A DNA stretch of 64,000 bases from an uncultured Bacteroidales bacterium (GTDB taxonomy: Bacteria > Bacteroidota > Bacteroidia > Bacteroidales > Bacteroidaceae). Made by a program: the position numbers and the translations under genes. The stretch covers positions 1 to 64,000 of the forward strand of contig CACYHW010000006.1 of assembly GCA_902774335.1 (NCBI GenBank). The letters are read 5' to 3'. This document shows, one piece after another, positions 26,786 to 33,794 of this stretch (within the stretch, counting starts at the first letter, position 1; each line of letters begins with the position of its first letter). Below the pieces are notes generated by a model. It was given only the letters and a program-made list of their open reading frames with translations. It was not told the DNA's origin and did no database searches.

Positions 26786-27872
26786 AAAGACCTGTTTGTA
26801 TTCCAGCCACGTGGCATTGGGAGCGCAGATGAGCCCCTTTGCAGGCTTTGACATGCCCATCCAGTATGCAGGCATAACCCAGGAGCATATGGCTGTCCGC
26901 AACAAAGTAGGCATGTTCGATGTCTCCCACATGGGTGAGATATTCATCAGCGGTCCCGACGCCGAGAGTTACATCAACCACATCTTTACGAACAACATAA
27001 GCGGTTACAATCCGGGCAAGATCCTGTACGGTATGATGCTCTACCCCAACGGAGGCTGCGTGGATGACCTGCTGGTATACCGCGAATTCGAGCCAGACCA
27101 TTTCCTGCTGGTAATCAACGCCGCCAATATCCAGAAGGACTATGAGTGGATGCTTGCCCAGCAGGCAGGATTCGACGTCAAGATAGACAACCAGTCCGAT
27201 GCCTGGGGCCAGATAGCCATCCAGGGCCCCGAGGCCGAAGCCACCGTAACCTCCCTGTTCAATCTGGACTGCGCCAAGTCCCTGGGATTCTACGAGTACT
27301 GCAACGCCCAGTACAACGGCAACCGCCTGATAGTAAGCCGAACCGGCTACACCGGCGAGGACGGCTTCGAACTCTACGCCACCCCGCAGGACACCGTCCA
27401 GATCTGGGACCGCCTCCTGAAAGCCGGAGTAGAGCCCTGCGGCCTAGGCTGCCGTGACACCCTCCGCTTCGAAGCCGGTCTCCCCCTCTACGGAGATGAA
27501 CTAAGCCCCGAAATCAGCCCGATAGAAGCCGGCCTCTCCATATTCTGCAAACTGGACAAAGCCGAATTCATAGGCCGGGAAGCCCTGGTAACCCAAAAAG
27601 AACTGGGAGTAGAAAAAAAGCTGGTAGGAATAGAAATCTTTGATCGTGCAATACCGCGTCATGGATATCCAGTCGAGTTAGAAGACGGTACCGTAATAGG
27701 AGAAGTAACCACCGGCTACCACAGCATAACCCTAGACAAAAGCATCTGCTTCGCCCTGGTAAAACCCCAATACTCTGCCCTAGGAACCGACCTCTTCATA
27801 AGAATCCGAAAGAAAGTCTTCCCCGGCAAAGTAATCAAAAAGCGTTTCTACGAAACCAAATACAAAAAATAA
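26769..27872 (+). CDS. gcvT: Glycine cleavage system T protein (aminomethyltransferase)
   Basis: A 367-residue enzyme that transfers the methylene carbon from the aminomethyl group on lipoylated GcvH to tetrahydrofolate, releasing ammonia. Motifs: FAGFDMPIQYAGITQEHMAV, VGMFDVSHMGEI (the catalytic Asp of the family lies in this block), GYTGEDGFELY and RDTLRFEAGLPLYGDEL. It starts inside the lplA 3' end. From about base 27420 onward the codon choices shift toward A-ending codons (GAA, AAA, GTA, ATA) compared with the 5' half. Confidence 0.95.
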   Translation: MDEEIKKTCLYSSHVALGAQMSPFAGFDMPIQYAGITQEHMAVRNKVGMFDVSHMGEIFISGPDAESYINHIFTNNISGYNPGKILYGMMLYPNGGCVDDLLVYREFEPDHFLLVINAANIQKDYEWMLAQQAGFDVKIDNQSDAWGQIAIQGPEAEATVTSLFNLDCAKSLGFYEYCNAQYNGNRLIVSRTGYTGEDGFELYATPQDTVQIWDRLLKAGVEPCGLGCRDTLRFEAGLPLYGDELSPEISPIEAGLSIFCKLDKAEFIGREALVTQKELGVEKKLVGIEIFDRAIPRHGYPVELEDGTVIGEVTTGYHSITLDKSICFALVKPQYSALGTDLFIRIRKKVFPGKVIKKRFYETKYKK

Positions 27873-27927
27873 GCCCGCGATATACCCTGGTTCTCTCCTG
27901 ATACACTTTCAAGTCCGCAGTTGAGAG

Positions 27928-28118
27928 AGGAAGGATTAGGGTAAGGAAAACCGTAGCCACCCATGGCTCCGTAAACCGACGAAGGAAGCGAGAGTAGAGA
28001 AAACTGGTTTTCTATACCGAGCGACGAGGAGGAAAAACGAAGTTTAATGGGAGGGGCCCGCGGCCAAAGGCCGTGGGAGGGATGAGCGAAGCGAAGTTTT
28101 ATCTACCCTAACCTTCCG
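27928..28118. other. Structured non-coding element between gcvT and gcvH
   Basis: This 290-base gap has no plausible gene. GGAAGGATTAGGGTA (27928-27943 region) is the near reverse complement of TACCCTAACCTTCC (about 28104-28118), so the ends can pair. Inside are smaller hairpins: AGCCA/CCCA/TGGCT, AGAAAAC/TG/GTTTTCT and CCCGCGGCC/AAA/GGCCGTGGG. It interrupts an otherwise tight operon. It does not show the conserved core of a glycine riboswitch. Confidence 0.65.
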
Positions 28119-28162
28119 AGAACAACGAACCAAAAAAAATAACGAACAAAAAAATAAAAACA

Positions 28163-28543
28163 ATGAGCAAAGTAGTAGAGAGTCTAAAGTACAGCGAAAC
28201 CCACGAATGGGTAAAAGTAGAAGGAGACATAGCAGTAATAGGTGTAACTGACTACGCCCAAAAAGAAATGGGCGAAATCACCTACGTAGACTGCCCCGAC
28301 GTAGACGACGAGGTCGAGAAAGGCAGTGAGTTCGGAGCACTGGAGAGTGTTAAGGCTGCCAGTGACTTGTTCAGCCCGGTTAGCGGAACAGTCACCGAGG
28401 TAAACGAACAAGTAGTAGACGACCCCAAGCTGGTAAACGACGACGCCTTTGAGAACTGGATAATAAAGGTACAGATGAGCGACCCCTCAGAGCTGAACGA
28501 CCTGATGGACGCCCAGTCCTACAAGTCATTCATTAAGGAGTAA
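28163..28543 (+). CDS. gcvH: Glycine cleavage system H protein (lipoyl carrier)
   Basis: A 126-residue carrier that moves the aminomethyl group and electrons between the P, T and L proteins. The lipoylated lysine lies in GALESVKAASDLFSPVSG (about residues 58-75), and the N-terminal part YSETHEWVKVEGDIAVIGVT is typical. The stop overlaps the gcvPA start (TAATG). The 5' half uses mostly GAA/AAA, the 3' half more GAG/AAG. Confidence 0.97.
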   Translation: MSKVVESLKYSETHEWVKVEGDIAVIGVTDYAQKEMGEITYVDCPDVDDEVEKGSEFGALESVKAASDLFSPVSGTVTEVNEQVVDDPKLVNDDAFENWIIKVQMSDPSELNDLMDAQSYKSFIKE

Positions 28544-29868
28544 TGGCCGGTTTCAACTACTTCCCGCACACCGATCAAGACATTCAATCCATGCTTAACC
28601 GCATAGGAGTGAACAGTCTCGACCAGCTCTACGCCGACGTCCCCGCCGACTGCCTCTACCAAGGCCAGTACGACCTCCCCGAAGCAATGACCGAGCAGCA
28701 GGTGCGCGACTACTTTGAAGGCCTAGCCGCCCTGAACCCCAGGCTCAAAGTCTTTGCCGGAGCCGGTGCCTACGACCACTACACCCCAGCCGTAATCCCC
28801 TACCTAACCCAAAGGAGCGAGTTCATAACCGCCTACACCCCCTATCAGTGCGAGATCTCCCAAGGAACCCTAAGATACATCTTTGAGTACCAAAGCATGA
28901 TCTGTGCCCTGACCGGAATGGACGTAAGCAACGCCTCCATGTACGACGGCCCCACAGCCGCCGCCGAGGCCATGCGAATGATGGTAGCCCAAGCCAAGAA
29001 AAAGAACACCGTCCTGGTATCGGCCACCCTGCTCCCCCAGGTAACAGGAGTGATCCAAACCTACGCCAAGTACGCCGGAATAACCATAAAGGAGATAGAG
29101 GCAAGCCAGGGACAGACCTCAAAGGACTCCCTTGAAGCCCTGATAGCCCAAGGCGACGTAGCAGGAGCCATAGTCCCCTCAATCAACAGGTTCGGAATAA
29201 TAGAGAATCTGGAAGGAATGGCCCAAGCCCTGCATGCCGACAAGGCACTGCTGACCGTCTACTGCGACCCGTCGGCCCTGGCCGTACTAAAGACACCCGC
29301 CCAGTGGGAATCCGATATAGCCGTAGGCGACGGCCAGCCGCTGGGAATACCCCTGTGCTACGGAGGACCCTATGTAGGATTCATGGCCTGCCGCGAGGAG
29401 TACATGCGCAAGCTGCCCGGCCGAATAGTAGGCCAGACCACCGACAAGGAGGGACGCCGCGCCTTCGTGCTCACCCTCCAGGCCCGCGAGCAGCACATAC
29501 GCCGCGAGAAAGCCACCAGCAACATATGCTCCAACGAGAGCCTGATGGCGCTTTGGGTAACGGTATACCTGTCACTGATGGGCCCCGATGGAATGAAGCA
29601 GGTCAACGACCTGTGCTACCAGCGCGCCCACTACCTGTACGCCAAACTGCTTGAGACCGGCAAGTTCCAGGAGGCATTCGCCGGAGCCCCGTTCCTCAAG
29701 GAGTTTGTGCTCAAGCCGCTGGTTCCCGCCGCCCAGATCCAGAAGAAGCTGGCCGATGCCGGATTCTTCGGCGCACTCGAGACCCCCGAGGGATATGTGA
29801 GTTTCTGCGCAACCGAGAAGCGCAGCTATCAGGAAATTGATGAATTGGTAAAGGCCCTTGCACTATGA
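28543..29868 (+). CDS. gcvPA: Glycine dehydrogenase (decarboxylating) subunit 1
   Basis: A 441-residue N-terminal half of the P protein, which with subunit 2 decarboxylates glycine and loads the aminomethyl group on GcvH. Motifs are NYFPHTDQDIQSMLNRIG, YTPYQCEISQGTLRYIFEYQ, MDVSNASMYDGPTAAAEAM and GQPLGIPLCYGGPYVGF. Split P protein is the form usual in Firmicutes and Thermotogae; as far as I recall, Bacteroides generally has a single chain of about 950 residues. It overlaps gcvPB by four bases. Confidence 0.95.
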   Translation: MAGFNYFPHTDQDIQSMLNRIGVNSLDQLYADVPADCLYQGQYDLPEAMTEQQVRDYFEGLAALNPRLKVFAGAGAYDHYTPAVIPYLTQRSEFITAYTPYQCEISQGTLRYIFEYQSMICALTGMDVSNASMYDGPTAAAEAMRMMVAQAKKKNTVLVSATLLPQVTGVIQTYAKYAGITIKEIEASQGQTSKDSLEALIAQGDVAGAIVPSINRFGIIENLEGMAQALHADKALLTVYCDPSALAVLKTPAQWESDIAVGDGQPLGIPLCYGGPYVGFMACREEYMRKLPGRIVGQTTDKEGRRAFVLTLQAREQHIRREKATSNICSNESLMALWVTVYLSLMGPDGMKQVNDLCYQRAHYLYAKLLETGKFQEAFAGAPFLKEFVLKPLVPAAQIQKKLADAGFFGALETPEGYVSFCATEKRSYQEIDELVKALAL

Positions 29869-31265
29869 AGTACTACGACAAACTGATATTCGAGATATCC
29901 AAGCCCGGCCGCAAGGGATATTCGCTGCCGGATGTCTGCACCAAGTGCCAGGGGACCGATGCCATACCGGCCGCACTCCGCCGCGACAAGGCGCCCGCAC
30001 TCCCCCAGGTGAGCGAGCCCGACGCCGTGCGTCACTACACCAACCTGAGCCAGATGAACTTTGGCGTCGATACCGGATTCTACCCCCTTGGCAGCTGCAC
30101 CATGAAGTACAATCCCAAGATAAACGAGGAGATTGCCGCCATGCCGGCATTCGCCGGTCTGCACCCCTGCCAGAAGGGCCTGAAGGGTGTTGATGCCGTT
30201 TATGAGGGAATGGACCGTGCGCTGTCGGCCATAACCGGAATGAAGCACTTTACCTTCAAGCCCTGCGCAGGAGCCCACGGCGAGCTGACAGGTCTGATGA
30301 TAATCCGCGAGTACCATATGTCACGCGGTGACTATAAGCGTACCCGCATAATCGTTCCGGACAGTGCCCACGGCACCAACCCCGCCAGCGCTGCGGTATG
30401 CGGCCTGGATGTAGTGGTAGTCAAGTCAAATGCACAGGGACTGGTCGACGTGGAGGAACTCAAGCCTCTGCTGGACGACACCATCGCCGGCATTATGATG
30501 ACCAACCCCAACACCCTGGGACTCTTTGAGAAGGATATCCGCCAGATTGCATCGCTGGTACATGAGGCCGGCGGTCTGCTCTACTATGACGGAGCCAACA
30601 TGAACCCGCTCATCGGCACCGTACGTCCCGGCGATATGGGATTCGATGTGATGCACCTGAACCTGCACAAATCGTTCTCAACTCCTCACGGAGGCGGCGG
30701 CCCCGGCAGCGGTCCTGTGGGTGTTTGTGAAAAGCTGGTTCCCTTCCTTGGCGTGAACGTATCGGGCTTTAACGGCAACTTTGGCGTGATACTGCGTGCC
30801 TACGCTTACATTCTGATGCTGGGCCGTGAGAACGTCAAGATGTGCGGCAAGCTGGCCACGCTCAACGCCAACTACATCAAGGAGTCGCTCAAGGACCTCT
30901 ACAAGCTGCCCATTGAGAGTGTCTGCAAGCATGAGTTTGTGTTTGACGGACTAATCAATGACGGTGCATGCGAGGGTAAGGAGGGGGCTTCCACGCTCGA
31001 TGTGGCCAAGCGTCTGCTCGATTTCGGGTATCACGCTCCCACCATCTATTTCCCGCTCCTGTTCCATCAGGCCATCATGATAGAGCCCACCGAGACCGAG
31101 TCAAAGGAGACTATCGACGGATTCATAGAGGTGATGCGCGAGATTGCAGCCGAGGCTGCCCGTGATCCCGATATCCTGCACAGCGCTCCTCATACCACGC
31201 CCATATCCCGTCCCGACGAGACAACGGCAGCACGTAATCCTATCCTTAAATACACCGAAGCATGA
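29865..31265 (+). CDS. gcvPB: Glycine dehydrogenase (decarboxylating) subunit 2, PLP-binding
   Basis: A 466-residue catalytic subunit. The PLP-bearing lysine is in MHLNLHKSFSTPHGGGGPG (about residue 266). Other conserved parts are LGSCTMKYNPKINEE, PCAGAHGELTGLMIIREYH, PDSAHGTNPASAA and MTNPNTLGLFE. It overlaps both neighbours by four bases (ATGA), so the four gcv genes from gcvH and lpdA are translationally coupled. Confidence 0.96.
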   Translation: MKYYDKLIFEISKPGRKGYSLPDVCTKCQGTDAIPAALRRDKAPALPQVSEPDAVRHYTNLSQMNFGVDTGFYPLGSCTMKYNPKINEEIAAMPAFAGLHPCQKGLKGVDAVYEGMDRALSAITGMKHFTFKPCAGAHGELTGLMIIREYHMSRGDYKRTRIIVPDSAHGTNPASAAVCGLDVVVVKSNAQGLVDVEELKPLLDDTIAGIMMTNPNTLGLFEKDIRQIASLVHEAGGLLYYDGANMNPLIGTVRPGDMGFDVMHLNLHKSFSTPHGGGGPGSGPVGVCEKLVPFLGVNVSGFNGNFGVILRAYAYILMLGRENVKMCGKLATLNANYIKESLKDLYKLPIESVCKHEFVFDGLINDGACEGKEGASTLDVAKRLLDFGYHAPTIYFPLLFHQAIMIEPTETESKETIDGFIEVMREIAAEAARDPDILHSAPHTTPISRPDETTAARNPILKYTEA

Positions 31266-32557
31266 AACTGCTCATAATAGGAGCCGGTCCCGGCGGATAC
31301 GAGACTGCGGTAGAGGCTGCAAAGCGCGGTATGGAGGTTACCCTGATAAATGAGGGTCCTCTGGGCGGAACATGTCTTAACGAGGGCTGCATACCCACCA
31401 AGACATTCTGCCACTATGCCCAACTGATAGAGGAGAACCTCAAGGCCGGCCTGGATTGCAAACCCTCCTTTGTCACCGCTGCAGAACGCAGGCAGGCTGT
31501 CATCCAGCAGCTCAGGAGCGGAGTGGAACTGCTGCTCAAGGGTGTTCAGGTGATACAGGGAAGGGCTGCCTTCAAGGATGCCCGTACGGTACTGTGCAAC
31601 GGACAGGAGTATACGGCCGACAGAATCATCATCGCAACCGGATCCTTATCGGCCTCCCTACCTGTTCCAGGGGCTGAGAGCTGCATCACATCAAAGGAGA
31701 TTCTGGAACTCACCCAAGCTCCGGAGAGCCTTTGCGTGATTGGCGGCGGCGTGATAGGTCTGGAGTTCGCCTCCATTTTCCGCAGCTTTGGCAGCGAGGT
31801 CACGGTCCTGGAGTTCTGCCCCACCATACTGCCCCGTTTTGACACAGACCTGGCCAAGCGTCTCAAGCAGTCGCTCTCCAGGCGCGGCATAAACATCGAG
31901 GTGCAGGCGCAGGTAACCCGCATTGACGGCAATACCGTGACATATGTCAAGAAGGAGAAGGAGTTCACCGTTCAGGCCGATAAGGTGCTTATGGCGGTAG
32001 GCCGACGTCCCAACGTGGAGGGGCTGAACCTGGAGGCGGCGGGCATTGAGTACAGCCGCAAGGGCATTGCCGTGAATGATAGTTTTGAGACATCCGTCCC
32101 GGGTATCTACGCGGTGGGCGATGTCACCGGCGGCATCATGCTGGCACATGCGGCTACCTATCAGGGACTCCGCGCCCTCAATTCCATCTGCGGACAGAAG
32201 GATTCCATCCGCTTTGACCTTGTTCCGGCTGCCGTTTTCACCATGCCCGAGGTTGCAATGGCGGGACTTACCGAGGAGCAGTGCAAGGAGCAGGGTATTG
32301 AGTTCCGATGCCTCAAGTCATTCTACCGGGCCAACGGAAAGGCCGTATCAATGGACCAGACCGACGGCTACTGCAAGCTGATTACAGGTGCCGACGGCAG
32401 TATACTGGGTGCTCATCTGATGGGTGCGCACGCATCGGACCTGATACATGAGATTGCGGCTGTAATGAATCTGAACGGCACTCTGGAGCAGATGCAGTCC
32501 GTAATCCACGCTCACCCCACTCTTAGTGAGGTTCTGCAGTCCGCCATACACGAATGA
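31262..32557 (+). CDS. lpdA: Dihydrolipoyl dehydrogenase (L protein)
   Basis: A 431-residue flavoprotein that reoxidises the dihydrolipoyl arm of GcvH with NAD. It has the FAD motif LLIIGAGPGGYETAVEAA at the N-terminus, the redox disulfide in GGTCLNEGCIPTK (about 39-51), the NAD motif GGGVIGLEFASIF and the C-terminal HAHPTLSEVL with the active-site His. It is 30-40 residues shorter than the usual 460-475, mostly from a shorter N-terminal half, but all motifs are intact. Last gene of the cluster. Confidence 0.93.
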   Translation: MKLLIIGAGPGGYETAVEAAKRGMEVTLINEGPLGGTCLNEGCIPTKTFCHYAQLIEENLKAGLDCKPSFVTAAERRQAVIQQLRSGVELLLKGVQVIQGRAAFKDARTVLCNGQEYTADRIIIATGSLSASLPVPGAESCITSKEILELTQAPESLCVIGGGVIGLEFASIFRSFGSEVTVLEFCPTILPRFDTDLAKRLKQSLSRRGINIEVQAQVTRIDGNTVTYVKKEKEFTVQADKVLMAVGRRPNVEGLNLEAAGIEYSRKGIAVNDSFETSVPGIYAVGDVTGGIMLAHAATYQGLRALNSICGQKDSIRFDLVPAAVFTMPEVAMAGLTEEQCKEQGIEFRCLKSFYRANGKAVSMDQTDGYCKLITGADGSILGAHLMGAHASDLIHEIAAVMNLNGTLEQMQSVIHAHPTLSEVLQSAIHE

Positions 32558-32566
32558 ACAAAAAAA

Positions 32567-32602
32567 ATAAATGGCAGCCAACCTTACAAGACTGCCATTT
32601 AT
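32567..32602. terminator. Hairpin after the glycine-cleavage operon
   Basis: ATAAATGGCAG (32567-32577) pairs perfectly with CTGCCATTTAT (32592-32602), 11 bp. It lies just past the lpdA stop. The A run precedes it and no T run follows on the plus strand, so it may act as an mRNA 3'-end structure rather than a classic terminator. Nothing else is called in 32603-32850. Confidence 0.55.
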
Positions 32603-32852
32603 CCGGGGTCCATGCATCATGAGTATTGAAAAGGAAAGAACTCAAGATACACTTACGGACACCTTTTCATTCCAACATTGCCTTTACAATCAGAAATGTC
32701 TTCTCGACAGCACATGATTGCATTGCAAATATCGCCATATCACATGGAACAGGTAATTCCAAAAATCAAATAAATATGTCCATTTTGAAACAGATTAGGC
32801 AAATAAAACATATCTTAGTTGTCTGAATTGAAATCCAATTTTAAAAAATTCA

Positions 32853-32860
32853 TACATTTG
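32853..32860 (+). promoter_or_regulatory. -7 box of the AraC-type regulator gene
   Basis: TACATTTG 22 bases before the ATG at 32883; ATTG at 32827-32830 could be a weak -33 box at 22 bases. Confidence 0.5.
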
Positions 32861-32882
32861 AAATCATAACCATACTGAAAAT

Positions 32883-33794
32883 ATGCACAGATTCAGTATA
32901 CAGGAAATAATAGACATTGAGCAGCAGAATGATTCCATATGCTCTTTCAGGAACCAGGTGATCGTGCTGACCACAAATGTCGGCATACTCCGGGAGAGCA
33001 GGGAACTCTTTGCAATTGACGCATTTGCCGTAGGATACGTTTTACAGGGATACAGCATTACCGAATTCAACAATGACAGATACCGCCTGGATCCCGGAAA
33101 AATGTTCATAATAGCCCCTACACACTCCTGCCGTATACTGGAATACAGTCCGGACTATACGGTGCGCCTGTTGCTGCTGGATTCAAACGGGCACAACCTT
33201 TCAATCCATTTGAATTATCTTGTCAAATCCGAAAGATGGACCCAGACATACTTTCACCCGGTTATTTCACTGAATGGACAGGAATCCCGGACCATGAAGG
33301 CCTGTCTGGAAAGAATCATGGAGCAGATTAACCGTGAAGATTGCCCCAACAGGATTCCGTTCATCAGGCTTGCTACGGTATGGCATCATGTGGAGCTGGA
33401 CAATATCATGCAGATACACATGAAAGAGATATCGGACTCAGACAAGCCGCTCACCCGTCAACAGGTCCTGGCAAGAGAACTATATATCCACATAGTCAAC
33501 AACTACCGAAATGAGCATCAGGCCAAGTTCTACGCACAGAAGATGTGCCTTACACCACAGTATCTGAACCAGATAGCCACAAATATATTCGGCAAGACCC
33601 TGAGTTCAATCATATCGGACCTGCTCTTCTCCACCGCACGCTCCATGCTGCTGTCATCGGACATGAGCATTCAGGAGATTGCGGACGAACTGAACTTTGC
33701 CGATCAGTCGTCGTTCAGCAAGTTCATCAAAAAGATTGCGGGAAAGAGTCCCAACGCCCTGCGCAAGTTAAATCCCCATCAGGAGATTATCTGA
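32883..33794 (+). CDS. AraC-family transcriptional regulator
   Basis: A 303-residue DNA-binding regulator. The N-terminal 190 residues look like a cupin-type sensing domain (VGYVLQGYSITEFNNDRYRL, GKMFIIAPTHSCRI). The C-terminal 100 residues contain two helix-turn-helix units; the second is SIQEIADELNFADQSSFSKF followed by KIAGKSPNALRK. The ligand is unknown. It converges on the large outer-membrane receptor gene with an eight-base overlap at the 3' ends, which makes it a candidate neighbour-regulator but does not prove a link. Confidence 0.9.
   Translation: MHRFSIQEIIDIEQQNDSICSFRNQVIVLTTNVGILRESRELFAIDAFAVGYVLQGYSITEFNNDRYRLDPGKMFIIAPTHSCRILEYSPDYTVRLLLLDSNGHNLSIHLNYLVKSERWTQTYFHPVISLNGQESRTMKACLERIMEQINREDCPNRIPFIRLATVWHHVELDNIMQIHMKEISDSDKPLTRQQVLARELYIHIVNNYRNEHQAKFYAQKMCLTPQYLNQIATNIFGKTLSSIISDLLFSTARSMLLSSDMSIQEIADELNFADQSSFSKFIKKIAGKSPNALRKLNPHQEII

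Noticed and set aside
27873-28162. Glycine riboswitch next to gcv genes
   Set aside because: It lies inside the operon rather than upstream and lacks the conserved aptamer core; only hairpins are seen.
28823-29182. Arg/Leu/Ser-rich minus-strand frame in gcvPA
   Set aside because: Shadow of a highly conserved gene on the plus strand.
31262-32557. Broken or truncated lpdA
   Set aside because: Although short (431 residues), all redox, FAD, NAD and active-site His motifs are present in order.
32626-32826. 66-residue frame before the AraC gene
   Set aside because: AT-rich, no promoter or family likeness; overlaps the regulator's upstream region.
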